Shown here in pieces: positions 1 through 7,630 of a stretch of 10,524 nt of DNA. The notes below the pieces were generated by a model. The model worked only from the letters and a program-made list of their open reading frames with translations, was not told the DNA's origin and did not search any database. The position numbers were made by a program, and so were the translations under genes. Source of the stretch: an uncultured Collinsella sp. (lineage in GTDB: Bacteria > Actinomycetota > Coriobacteriia > Coriobacteriales > Coriobacteriaceae). Location: assembly GCA_900552155.1 (NCBI GenBank), contig URYU01000057.1:1-10524 (forward strand), read 5' to 3'. Each line of letters starts with the position of its first letter. Positions within the stretch are counted from its first letter, which is position 1.

Positions 1-296
1 GCGCTAAAGCCATAGTCCAAACGAAGGTATTCCAACCCCAGCTCGCGCAGGTCCTCGATGCGCTCAAGCCCGAGCAAATCGCACGTGCGAGGCTCCACAT
101 CGGCAATGCGCGCAATGCCGCGGGCGGAAAGCAGCGACAGCACATGACGGACCTTCTCGGCATACGCCGCTCCCCCATCCTCGGGAATATGCAGCGAGGT
201 GAACGCATAGCGCGCACCCGCCGCGGCACCATGTTCAATCGACCGCTCAATATCCTGCAGAGGGCAGGAAAGATAAATCGAAATACCCGTTTTCAC
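1..296 (-). CDS. mupG: MupG-like 6-phospho-N-acetylmuramidase (DUF871 family), N-terminal 98 residues only
   Basis: The gene runs off the left edge, so only the first 98 residues are visible. They begin MKTGISIYLS, continue with FTSLHIPED near residue 35, and near the edge show DVEPRTCDLLG and then GLEYLRLDYGFS. This pattern of a beta strand, 'FTSLHIPE', 'D..PR....LG' and 'G...LRLDYGF' is that of the DUF871 TIM-barrel family, whose characterised member, S. aureus MupG, hydrolyses MurNAc-6-phosphate-GlcNAc in the cytoplasm. The start is GTG at 296-294, chosen because AAAGGAG lies 9 bases upstream and the family motif begins at once. Adjacent murP and murQ support the assignment. A terminator-like hairpin sits directly upstream (311-346), so expression may depend on read-through. 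Other DUF871 members have unproven functions, so the exact substrate is inferred. Confidence 0.72.
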   Translation of the reverse strand, partial: MKTGISIYLSCPLQDIERSIEHGAAAGARYAFTSLHIPEDGGAAYAEKVRHVLSLLSARGIARIADVEPRTCDLLGLERIEDLRELGLEYLRLDYGFS

Positions 297-310
297 GCTT
301 CAACGCTCCT

Positions 311-346
311 TTAAAAAAGGCCGGCGGAGCAGCTAGCCCCGCCGGC
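311..346 (-). terminator. Intrinsic terminator between murP and mupG
   Basis: Read on the minus strand, an 8-bp perfect GC stem (GCCGGCGG at 346-339 with CCGCCGGC at 327-320) closes an 11-nt loop. It is followed by C and then six T (318-313). This is a canonical Rho-independent terminator for the murR-murQ-murP transcript. The T run ends only three bases before the ribosome binding site of mupG, so the hairpin could also act as an attenuator or partial stop ahead of that gene. Confidence 0.8.
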
Positions 347-413
347 ACAACCATAGCATCAAGAAATCTGCTGCGCGCCGCGAACCCCGAGCAACACGGC
401 TCGCGATATCAAA

Positions 414-1844
414 CTACTCGCCAAAGAACTCGTTGATCTTCTGCTCGTCGACACCGAAGAACCACGTCAGGACAAAGCCGGCGGCATAGGCAAGCAGCAT
501 AGCGGCAACGTAGCCGAGTTGCTGGCCAGGAACGACGATCAGCAGGCCAAACAGACCGGAAACGCCCTGAGAAACCGTGCCGATGTGAAGCAGCGCCGCG
601 AGCGCGCCGCCAAATCCGGCACCCAGGCAGGCCGTCACAAACGGACGAACGAGCGGCAGCGTAACAGCATACATCAGAGGCTCGCCCACACCCAGGATTC
701 CAACGGGAATGGACTCTGCGACGTACTTCTTGAGCTTGGCGTTCTTGGTCTTAAAGTACAGCGCCAAACCGGCACCGACCTGGCCGCCGCCAGCCATCAT
801 AAGGATGGGAAGCAGGTAATTGATACCCTTGGTAGCGCCGTCGGGATCGTTGAGCATAGCGTGGATCGGCGTGAGCGCCTGATGCAGGCCGACGGAAACC
901 AGCGGCAAGAAGCCTGCCGACAGGATATAGCCGCCCAGGACGCCCAGCTTCTCGAAGATAAAGGTCAAAACGCTAAAGATGGCAGTCGTCAGCCATGCAC
1001 CAACCGGCTGGATGACGAGCATCAGAGCAAAGGCGCCGATGATGAGCACCAGCAGCGGGGACAAGAACGTGTCGAGTGCGTTGGGCATAACCTTGCGAAT
1101 CTGACGCTCCATCCAGGCAAAAAATGCACCAGCGATGAGAGCCGCGATCATGCCGCCCGCTGCGGGGTTGTACTGCGCATTGGTGAGCGGCAGCAGAATG
1201 GCAGTGGCAGGATCAGCCGCGCCAGGCGCAAGCAGGGGCATGGCACTGTTGGCGATGCACATCATGCCGGCGATGCCGCCCAGCGCAGCGGAGCCACCAA
1301 ACTCACGTGCCGCGTTATAGCCCACCAAGATGGGCAGATAGGCAAACAGGGCCCAGCCCATGGAACGAATGCCCTGGTACCACCACTCGCCTGCAAGCGC
1401 GCCTGCCGTCGAGACGTTAATGACGTTGCAGATACCGTTGATGAGGCCAGCCGCAATGATGCCGGGAAGCAGGGCGACGAAGACATTGGAAATCTTCTTG
1501 AGGAAGGCCTGAACCGGCTTGGACTCGTACTTGGCCTTCTGCGCGGCCTTGTTCGTGGCCGCAGCGTCAACCACGCTCTCGTCGGCAACGCCTTTCGCAA
1601 GGCCGGTGAGCTTGGAGAACTCCTCGAGCACCTTATTCACCTTGCCCGGACCCAGCACGATCTGCATCGTGTCGTCCTCGACCAGGCCCATCACGCCGTC
1701 GAGCGCCTTAATGCCCTCCGTGTCGACGTTGCCCGCGTCTTTGACGGTCACGCGCAGGCGCGTCATGCACGCCGCGTTTGCTAGCACGTTGTCTTTACCG
1801 CCCAAAAGATCCAGCAGCTTTTGAGCCAGCTCTTTGTTCGTCAT
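414..1844 (-). CDS. murP: PTS transporter EIIBC, N-acetylmuramic acid type (MurP-like)
   Basis: This membrane permease imports a sugar and phosphorylates it; with murQ, murR and mupG beside it, the substrate is most likely MurNAc or MurNAc-GlcNAc, giving the 6-phosphate. The 476 residues match the usual MurP length. Residues 1-80 form a glucose-family EIIB domain with the phosphorylated cysteine at Cys26 (NAACMTRLRV). A charged linker covers about 85-112. Residues 113-470 form the EIIC domain with many hydrophobic helices, HQALTPIH at 321-328 and the family signature GVGEPLMY at 385-392. There is no EIIA domain, so phosphate must come from a separate EIIA-Glc-type protein. The ATG start has AAGGAGGAG two bases upstream. 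It follows murQ after 57 bases and is closed by the terminator at 311-346. Sucrose or trehalose EIIBC proteins are related alternatives, but context favours MurNAc. Confidence 0.85.
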   Translation of the reverse strand: MTNKELAQKLLDLLGGKDNVLANAACMTRLRVTVKDAGNVDTEGIKALDGVMGLVEDDTMQIVLGPGKVNKVLEEFSKLTGLAKGVADESVVDAAATNKAAQKAKYESKPVQAFLKKISNVFVALLPGIIAAGLINGICNVINVSTAGALAGEWWYQGIRSMGWALFAYLPILVGYNAAREFGGSAALGGIAGMMCIANSAMPLLAPGAADPATAILLPLTNAQYNPAAGGMIAALIAGAFFAWMERQIRKVMPNALDTFLSPLLVLIIGAFALMLVIQPVGAWLTTAIFSVLTFIFEKLGVLGGYILSAGFLPLVSVGLHQALTPIHAMLNDPDGATKGINYLLPILMMAGGGQVGAGLALYFKTKNAKLKKYVAESIPVGILGVGEPLMYAVTLPLVRPFVTACLGAGFGGALAALLHIGTVSQGVSGLFGLLIVVPGQQLGYVAAMLLAYAAGFVLTWFFGVDEQKINEFFGE

Positions 1845-1901
1845 AACTCCTCCTTGTATTGGGTATCTCGTCTGGATGTCATATCAGCTCACGCCGCGCG
1901 C

Positions 1902-2825
<924 letters not shown>

Positions 2826-2835
2826 TTCATTCACC

Positions 2836-3687
2836 TCATCTTTCCTGTTTCTCGATGTAGTTTTGCTTAATGACATGCGTCGCCCGTTCGTAGTCGCTGG
2901 CAACGTAAGCAGCGTACAGGGCATCGACAACCATAAGCTGGGCCATACGCGAAGCCATGGCACCGCTGCGGACCAAGGGTTCACTCGCGGCGACGCCGAG
3001 CACGGCATCGGCCATGGTGGCAAGCTTGGATGATCCATCTACTTTGGTAACGGCCACGACGGGACAGTTGTGACGTTGAGCCTCGGCGGTGCAGTCCAGC
3101 ACCTCTTGCGTCAAGCCCGAGTAGCTAAAGGCGATTGCCATATCGCCCTCATGCATGTTCTTGGCACATAAGAGCTGATCATGCCAGTCGTCGTACAGAT
3201 GGCACTCTTTGTCGACACGCATGAGCTTTTGCGCCAGGTCGTGCGCGACCAAACGAGAGGCACCAATACCGAACAGATTGACCGCGCGTGCCCGCTTAAG
3301 ACGGGCCGCGCATCGCTCCAAGACGGTGTAATCGAGCGTTCGCGCCGTCGCCTCGATCGTTCGCACGTTGCTTTTCATCACCTTCCCCACGATACGTTCG
3401 ACGCTGTCATCCATGGAGATGTCCTCGAGGGCAACGTCTTTCTTGTCACCTAAGAGCGCCAGCTCGGCAATCAGTTCGCGCTGGAACTCCTTGTAGCCCG
3501 CAAAACCCAAACGCTTGCAAAAGCGCAAAATGCTCGAGGGCGAGGAGAACGTGACATCGGCAAGACCGCGGACGGACAGCCCGACCACCTCGTGCGGATG
3601 AGCGCTTACATATGCGATGACATTGCGTTCCGCCGGGCTCGCGCTGAGCTCACGCTCGCGAAGCCGCAAAAGCAATCCGTTTGCCAT
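2836..3687 (-). CDS. murR: RpiR-family transcriptional regulator of the mur cluster (MurR-like)
   Basis: This is a DNA-binding regulator that senses a phosphosugar. The 283 residues have the RpiR layout: an N-terminal helix-turn-helix domain (about 1-77, recognition region SSPSSILRFCKRLGF near 48-62) and a C-terminal SIS domain (about 125-260, with NLFGIGASRLVAHDLAQKL at 137-155 and FSYSGLTQEV at 187-196). E. coli MurR binds MurNAc-6-phosphate; the same ligand is inferred here because murQ and murP follow in the same transcript. An upstream GTG at 3696 is in frame, but it lies inside the GGAGGTG ribosome site. The ATG at 3687-3685, 8 bases after GGAGG, is therefore preferred. A 19-bp palindrome at 3754-3772 is a candidate operator. 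Whether it represses or activates cannot be told from sequence. Confidence 0.88.
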   Translation of the reverse strand: MANGLLLRLRERELSASPAERNVIAYVSAHPHEVVGLSVRGLADVTFSSPSSILRFCKRLGFAGYKEFQRELIAELALLGDKKDVALEDISMDDSVERIVGKVMKSNVRTIEATARTLDYTVLERCAARLKRARAVNLFGIGASRLVAHDLAQKLMRVDKECHLYDDWHDQLLCAKNMHEGDMAIAFSYSGLTQEVLDCTAEAQRHNCPVVAVTKVDGSSKLATMADAVLGVAASEPLVRSGAMASRMAQLMVVDALYAAYVASDYERATHVIKQNYIEKQER

Positions 3688-3721
3688 CTCAAACACCTCC
3701 GTTGAGAAGAATTAAAGACCA

Positions 3722-3734
3722 ACGAACGATTCGT
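3722..3734. promoter_or_regulatory. Short inverted repeat upstream of murR
   Basis: ACGAA-CGA-TTCGT is a perfect 5-bp dyad with a 3-base centre, about 35 bases upstream of the murR start. It lies where a promoter would be expected and beside a GTACCGTA element (3733-3740) that resembles an arm of the larger palindrome at 3754-3772. It could be a second operator. No convincing -35/-10 pair is visible; the best -10-like hexamer on the minus strand is TATACG (3742-3737). Confidence 0.35.
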
Positions 3735-3753
3735 ACCGTATACAAACAGCTTT

Positions 3754-3772
3754 TGCGGTACATTGTGCCGCA
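3754..3772. promoter_or_regulatory. Candidate MurR operator palindrome
   Basis: TGCGGTACA-T-TGTGCCGCA is a 19-bp palindrome with 8 of 9 arm positions paired, about 67 bases upstream of the murR start. A similar half-site, GTACCGTA, recurs at 3733-3740. RpiR-family proteins are dimers that bind such dyads near their own genes, so this is the best candidate for autoregulation of the murR-murQ-murP cluster. Its function is inferred from position and symmetry only. Confidence 0.5.
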
Positions 3773-3780
3773 TCGTGGCG

Positions 3781-3810
3781 CACAAAGGGCGAGCGTTCTA
3801 CCGCTCGCCC
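3781..3810 (-). terminator. Probable terminator downstream of the VanZ-family gene
   Basis: A perfect 9-bp stem, GGGCGAGCG (3787-3795) with CGCTCGCCC (3802-3810), closes a 6-nt loop. On the minus strand it is followed by TTTGTG, a short and impure T tract. A smaller 5-bp hairpin (3817-3830) lies just before it. Together they probably end the transcript coming from the VanZ-family gene and insulate murR. The weak T tract lowers confidence. Confidence 0.55.
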
Positions 3811-3891
3811 CTCAAATCCGACCGCTCGGAAATACGCGCGACACAAAATAATTCAACAAGGTCGCATTATCAGAAACGGGTTTGTTACCGG

Positions 3892-4473
3892 CTAGCGCCT
3901 CGCATGGGCGCCGATCGGCCGAGTCGCATGGCGCACCAACGCCGCTGCCAGCAATACCAACAGCATGGCGGTGACATAGCCCGCAGCATCGAATCCTAAA
4001 TCGATAACGTCGAAATGCCTGCCGGGAACAAAGATCTTATGTACCTGATCGCCAACGGAGCAGGCGGCGCAAAAGAGCAATACGGGCACGCAACGGGAGC
4101 ATACGCTCCACGGACGCCTGGAAAAGCAAACCACGACCACCGAGGCGAACAATCCGACGAAGAAAAACTCTACGGTATGGGCAACGCGACGGACGTTCGT
4201 GCCCACCCACATGCGAATGGAAGCAAGTCGGCCAGACCGGACATTCGAGGCAGCCGAATCGGTGCCCCCGGTCATTCCGTTCTCCGCCTGAGCTTCACCC
4301 GTGGCATCGACAGCCTGAACGCCCGTAGCCTGGCCCTCCACCACACGCGCGGTGGACTCGCTCAGCAACGACGTCTCCACCGCATTTTGCTCCGTCAGCA
4401 CCCAGATGCCCGCCAGCGTTGCAGCGAACAGAACGATCGCGGTCCATCCGATTATCTGTTTTACGCGCGCCAA
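3892..4473 (-). CDS. VanZ-family membrane protein
   Basis: This is a 193-residue integral membrane protein. VanZ itself gives low-level teicoplanin resistance, but most family members have no known role, so no resistance claim is made. Four hydrophobic segments are visible: about 7-25, 99-117, 127-141 and 163-180. Two family motifs stand out: RRVAHTVEFFFVG at 95-107, matching the 'K..H..EY...G' element, and DQVHKIFVPGR at 142-152, followed by DVIDLGFDAAGY at 154-165. The N-terminal WVLTEQNAVETSLLSES (24-40) fits the usual 'SSQ....S...S' region. The loop between segments 1 and 2 is long and rich in Ala, Gly, Ser and Glu. No ATG is available; I chose TTG at 4473-4471 because AAAAAAGGAGG lies 7 bases upstream. 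An upstream TTG at 4515 would bury that ribosome site inside the gene. Confidence 0.8.
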   Translation of the reverse strand: MARVKQIIGWTAIVLFAATLAGIWVLTEQNAVETSLLSESTARVVEGQATGVQAVDATGEAQAENGMTGGTDSAASNVRSGRLASIRMWVGTNVRRVAHTVEFFFVGLFASVVVVCFSRRPWSVCSRCVPVLLFCAACSVGDQVHKIFVPGRHFDVIDLGFDAAGYVTAMLLVLLAAALVRHATRPIGAHARR

Positions 4474-4480
4474 GGGCCAA

Positions 4481-4491
4481 CCTCCTTTTTT
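4481..4491 (-). promoter_or_regulatory. Strong ribosome binding site fixing a TTG start
   Basis: On the minus strand AAAAAAGGAGG precedes TTG (4473-4471) by 7 bases. It is the only near-consensus Shine-Dalgarno sequence in this region and the frame has no ATG before the first membrane segment. It therefore decides the start of the VanZ-family gene. Confidence 0.7.
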
Positions 4492-4537
4492 GAATATCAG
4501 CGAGTGTAGCCCCAAATGGCATCGTCACCGTATCAAA

Positions 4538-4547
4538 ATTTGAATCG
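4538..4547. repeat. Left copy of a 10-bp inverted repeat flanking the recombinase gene
   Basis: ATTTGAATCG here is the exact reverse complement of CGATTCAAAT at 5293-5302. The two copies bracket the recombinase gene and its upstream repeats, a segment of 765 bp. This copy overlaps a perfect TCAAA-A-TTTGA dyad (4533-4543). It may mark the end of an inserted or invertible segment, but ten bases can also match by chance. Confidence 0.3.
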
Positions 4548-4577
4548 CAACAGGAAGCGACAAAGCGACGCAAACCC

Positions 4578-5183
4578 CTACCCCGCCTCGCGCATCCAGC
4601 GATCGAACGTCCCCACGCACACGCCCAGGCACTCTGCTGCCTGGCTGCGGGTAATATCGCCTGCCTCATAGCTATCGCGCACCAGCTCAAACTGAGGAGG
4701 GCACGGCTTGCGAGGTCGACCGAAACGGACCCCTCGCGCCCGCGCCGCTGCAATTCCCTCCGCTTGGCGCCGGTGGATATTCTCGCGCTCCACCTGCGCC
4801 ACGTAGCTCAGCAGTTGCAGCACAATATCGGCAATCAGTACGTTGGTCACATCCGGCGCGCCGCTGGCCCTAGCGCGCGTGTCAAGCAATGGCATGTCCA
4901 ACACCACAATGGCAACCCCGAGCTCCTTGGTAATGCGTCGCCATTCCTCAAGAATCTCGGAGTAATTACGACCAAGTCGGTCGATAGAAAGCACCACCAG
5001 TACGTCCCCGTCTCCCAGGACGTGCAGCAGCTCGCGATAATGCGGTCGATCGAAGTCCTTGCCGCTCGCATGGTCGGCATAAATATTCGCCGAGCCCACA
5101 CCATAGGCGCCCAGCGCCTCCAGCTGCCGATTAAGGTTTTGATCGCGCGAACTCACCCGCGCATAACCGTACACCGTCGCCAT
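4578..5183 (-). CDS. Serine recombinase of the resolvase/invertase family
   Basis: This small DNA recombinase cuts and rejoins DNA through a covalent phosphoserine link. The 201 residues have the full family layout. A catalytic domain begins GYARVSSRDQN, with nucleophile Ser11 and Arg9. SIDRLGRN at 66-73 gives Arg69 and Arg72, which match Arg68 and Arg71 of gamma-delta resolvase with the same one-residue offset as Ser11. A long helix region covers about 115-145, FGRPRKP lies at 154-160, and a C-terminal helix-turn-helix (about 177-199) ends the protein. It looks intact. The ATG at 5183 (MATVYGYARV) is preferred over an in-frame TTG at 5213, which sits inside the upstream inverted repeat. No transposase accompanies it, so it is a lone invertase or resolvase, or a relic of a larger element. 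It lies between rnr and a VanZ gene. Confidence 0.93.
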   Translation of the reverse strand: MATVYGYARVSSRDQNLNRQLEALGAYGVGSANIYADHASGKDFDRPHYRELLHVLGDGDVLVVLSIDRLGRNYSEILEEWRRITKELGVAIVVLDMPLLDTRARASGAPDVTNVLIADIVLQLLSYVAQVERENIHRRQAEGIAAARARGVRFGRPRKPCPPQFELVRDSYEAGDITRSQAAECLGVCVGTFDRWMREAG

Positions 5184-5201
5184 CTCATCCCCGCTTTCTT
5201 G

Positions 5202-5240
5202 TAAACCTGCCAAAAGGGACAGGTTTATTTTGGTAGGTTT
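5202..5240. repeat. Nested inverted repeats upstream of the recombinase gene, possible recombinase binding site
   Basis: AAACCTGCCAAAA (5203-5215) and TTTTGGTAGGTTT (5228-5240) are inverted copies matching at 12 of 13 positions, separated by 12 bases. A second perfect pair, TAAACCTG (5202-5209) and CAGGTTTA (5220-5227), is interleaved with it, so one arm can pair with either of two partners. Further short dyads (GGTA/TACC at 5232-5244, TACCT/AGGTA at 5241-5260) extend the cluster. The block ends about 20 bases before the recombinase start, where resolvases usually bind to recombine or to repress themselves. That role is inferred. Confidence 0.6.
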
Positions 5241-5250
5241 TACCTCTCAA
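5222..5250 (-). promoter_or_regulatory. Weak candidate promoter of the recombinase gene
   Basis: On the minus strand TTGAGA (5250-5245) is followed after exactly 17 bases by TAAACC (5227-5222). The -35 is a fair match and the -10 a poor one. It lies inside the inverted repeats, so a protein bound there would block it. This is a positional guess. Confidence 0.3.
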
Positions 5251-5292
5251 ATAGCAGGTAAGCGGGCGGCCGAGCAGACGGCAAGGTAGCCA

Positions 5293-5302
5293 CGATTCAA
5301 AT
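5293..5302. repeat. Right copy of a 10-bp inverted repeat flanking the recombinase gene
   Basis: CGATTCAAAT is the exact reverse complement of ATTTGAATCG at 4538-4547. It lies directly against the terminator hairpin after rnr, so the possible segment boundary falls just outside the rnr transcription unit. Confidence 0.3.
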
Positions 5303-5334
5303 GCGGAGGGCGGTCCCGAAAGGCCGCCCTCCGC
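5303..5334 (-). terminator. Probable terminator after rnr
   Basis: A perfect 11-bp stem, GCGGAGGGCGG (5303-5313) with CCGCCCTCCGC (5324-5334), closes a 10-nt loop, 25 bases after the rnr stop codon. On the minus strand it is followed by ATTTGAATC, which has only a short T run. Position and stem strength favour a terminator or an RNA 3'-end stabiliser. The absence of a real T tract is the weak point. Confidence 0.6.
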
Positions 5335-5359
5335 TCCCCCACCATCAGTCGGGATTTGG

Positions 5360-7495
5360 CTAATGGATAAGCTTGAAGTCCAAGTGCCCACGCGTGGTAT
5401 TGACGCGCGAGACCTCGATGATCACGCGCTGCCCCAGCTCGTAACGGGTGCCCGTGTCGGCACCCGTGAGCGTTAGCGCGTCCTCGTCGAACTCGAACCA
5501 CTCGTTGCCCAGGCTCTTGATCGAAACCAAGCCTTCGACCTGCGTTAGATCCAAGCGCACAAAGAGGCCCATGCTGCTAACCCACGAGACGGTTCCGGCA
5601 TAGCGCTCGCCTAGACGGTCCTCATAGTACTGGGCAATCTTGATCTTTTGCGTCGCATGGCTGGCGGCATCTGCCGCGCGCTCGGCATCGCTGCATGCGC
5701 GGCAGATCTGCGGCAGAATGCGCGGCAGCGACTCGCGTCCCTTGCCGATCAGCCGCGACGTACGGACCAAGGCGTCCTTGCCGCCGAGCTGCTCATAGGC
5801 CAACTGCAGTTTGAGCACGCGGTGCACCACCAGATCGGGGTAGCGACGGATGGGACTCGTAAAGTGACAGTAGCACGGCGCGGCGAGCGCAAAGTGGCCC
5901 TCGTTGCGCGGCTTGTACAGCGCACGCTGCATGCTGCGCAGAAGCAGCGTGTTGACGAGCGGTGCGTTGGCCGTACCGGCGGCAGCATCAACTGCAGCCT
6001 GCAGCTCATCGGGGCTCCCCAGGGCAATACCGGCAGCACGGCGATCGTCGATGATGCCTAGCTGCGCCAGCGCAACGGCGGCACCGTGCAGGCTATCGGG
6101 GCTCGGATCCTCATGCACACGATAGCAGGCCTCGATATCACGGTCTGCCAGCCACTCTGCAACGCACTCGTTGGCGAGCAGCATGGCTTCCTCGATAAGC
6201 GACGTGGCACACGAACGCTCACGCGCCACAATCTGCACGGGCACTCCGTTCTCATCCAATAGAGCGCGAATCTCGGCCGTGTCAAAATCGACTGAGCCGC
6301 GGGCGCGACGAATACGACGGCGAAGTTCGGCGAGTTCGTTAGCGGCAACAAGGAAATCGCCGAGGTCGATGTTGTAGCCGCGGGCGGCCTCCTCGCACGC
6401 AAGACCGCGCTCAAGCGCTTCCTCGCGCGAGGTCTCGGCAGCCGCAACATCCTCAGCCGCGCCCTCCAGCACCGAATACTCAACCGCGCCGGCACGCACC
6501 AGCAGCGCCTCGGCGCCGTCATAGTCCATACGCACACGCGAGCGAATCACGCTGGGGTACGGATCGTAATGCCGCACGCGACCCTGCGCATCGAGCTCGA
6601 TATCGACGGTAAACGCAAGACGGTCCTCGTCAGGGCGAAGCGAGCACAGGTCACAGGACAGGCGTTCGGGCAGCATGGGAAGCACGCGATCGGCCAGATA
6701 CACCGATGTCGTACGATGGCGAGCCTCAAGATCGATATGCCCGTCCCAAGCCACATAGTGTGAAACGTCGGCGATATGCACACCCAGCTTATAGCCGCCC
6801 TCGGGCGTGCGCTCCAGCGAAATGGCATCGTCAAAGTCGCGCGCGTCGACCGGGTCGATCGTGATGACAAAGCGGTCGCGCAGATCGCGGCGGAGCGGGT
6901 CCTTAAGCGCCGCGGACACATCGAGCGAAAGCCCCTCGGCCTCGTCCAGCGCGGCCTCGGGATAGCTATCGGTATAGCCGTAACGCGCCATCACATATTG
7001 AACGCCCAAATCGGGCGCGTCATCTCCGCCAATGCGGCGTTCGATCGTCACGGTGCCCGATTCCAGGCGCGTCGGGTAGGTCAAAATGCGCGCGACAACA
7101 GCATCACCCGGGTGGACACCCAGACGATCCGCCGAGGTATCCTCGGGCAAAATGAAGAAGTCGGCCTTCAGGCGCGAATCGAGCGGCTCAATCACACCGA
7201 GCGGACCGGCGGTCTGGTACGTGCCCACCACGCTTATAGCTGCACGCTCAACCACGCTTTCGATCACGGCGCGCCGCTCACCGTGCGGGCTGTTCTTAAT
7301 GCTCACGGCAACGGTATCGCCATCCATGATCTCGCGCTTACCGCGGCCCATGACCTTGTAGTCGCCATTCTCGGTTATGACATAGGCACTGTGCTCATGG
7401 AGCTGCACGCGCCCGGTCAGGCTCGGACGGCGTTCGCTGCGCACCGGCCCGCGCTTATTGCGAGCTCCACGCTTATGCTTGTTATTGCGCCCCAT
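5360..7495 (-). CDS. rnr: Ribonuclease R, 3'-to-5' exoribonuclease
   Basis: RNase R degrades structured RNA from the 3' end in the cytoplasm and takes part in mRNA decay, rRNA quality control and often trans-translation. The 711 residues begin with a basic tail (GRNNKHKRGARNKRG), then cold-shock-type OB domains (about 25-160). The RNB catalytic domain follows, with TIDPVDARDFDDAI at 212-225. Asp214, Asp220, Asp222 and Asp223 correspond to the metal-binding aspartates of E. coli RNase R (Asp272, 278, 280, 281), and Tyr276 in SVYLADRVLPMLPERLS to its Tyr324. HFTSPIRRYPDL lies at 544-555 and a C-terminal S1 domain at about 628-709. The protein is shorter than E. coli RNase R (813) and lacks the lysine-rich C-terminal tail. 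The ATG has AAGGAGG five bases upstream. It lies downstream of ftsX but is separated by a strong terminator, so it is probably its own unit. Confidence 0.97.
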   Translation of the reverse strand: MGRNNKHKRGARNKRGPVRSERRPSLTGRVQLHEHSAYVITENGDYKVMGRGKREIMDGDTVAVSIKNSPHGERRAVIESVVERAAISVVGTYQTAGPLGVIEPLDSRLKADFFILPEDTSADRLGVHPGDAVVARILTYPTRLESGTVTIERRIGGDDAPDLGVQYVMARYGYTDSYPEAALDEAEGLSLDVSAALKDPLRRDLRDRFVITIDPVDARDFDDAISLERTPEGGYKLGVHIADVSHYVAWDGHIDLEARHRTTSVYLADRVLPMLPERLSCDLCSLRPDEDRLAFTVDIELDAQGRVRHYDPYPSVIRSRVRMDYDGAEALLVRAGAVEYSVLEGAAEDVAAAETSREEALERGLACEEAARGYNIDLGDFLVAANELAELRRRIRRARGSVDFDTAEIRALLDENGVPVQIVARERSCATSLIEEAMLLANECVAEWLADRDIEACYRVHEDPSPDSLHGAAVALAQLGIIDDRRAAGIALGSPDELQAAVDAAAGTANAPLVNTLLLRSMQRALYKPRNEGHFALAAPCYCHFTSPIRRYPDLVVHRVLKLQLAYEQLGGKDALVRTSRLIGKGRESLPRILPQICRACSDAERAADAASHATQKIKIAQYYEDRLGERYAGTVSWVSSMGLFVRLDLTQVEGLVSIKSLGNEWFEFDEDALTLTGADTGTRYELGQRVIIEVSRVNTTRGHLDFKLIH

Positions 7496-7572
7496 GGCGC
7501 CTCCTTGCTATCGATTGCGAGCTCCAAAGAGTCTACCCAAATGATTCGCTTTCCTGCCGTCCCCTTGGAATC

Positions 7573-7606
7573 AAAAAACGGGCCGCCCCATAAGAGACGA
7601 CCCGTT
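7573..7606 (-). terminator. Strong intrinsic terminator after ftsX
   Basis: On the minus strand a 13-bp stem (7606-7594 with 7589-7577, three G-T pairs, otherwise fully paired) closes a TTAT loop. A run of six T (7578-7573) overlaps the base of the stem. It begins 24 bases after the ftsX stop codon and ends ftsE-ftsX before rnr. It is the best-formed terminator in the window. Confidence 0.92.
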
Positions 7607-7630
7607 GGAAGGGATGTATTCCAGGCATGC

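Noticed and set aside
519..1784. A 421-codon open frame on the plus strand
   Set aside because: It is the antisense shadow of murP, with composition typical of a shadow frame and no family resemblance.
2826..3038. An upstream extension of murQ to 378 residues
   Set aside because: The additional 71 residues overlap murR in another frame and resemble no MurQ; the ATG at 2825 has a proper ribosome site and the family N-terminus.
4295..4753. A minus-strand frame spanning the recombinase end and the VanZ-family start
   Set aside because: It is an alternative frame of both genes with no motif, while each of those genes shows clear family signatures in its own frame.
5184..5213. A TTG start adding ten residues to the recombinase
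   Set aside because: It lies inside the inverted repeats and lacks a ribosome site; family members begin right at the GYARVS strand.
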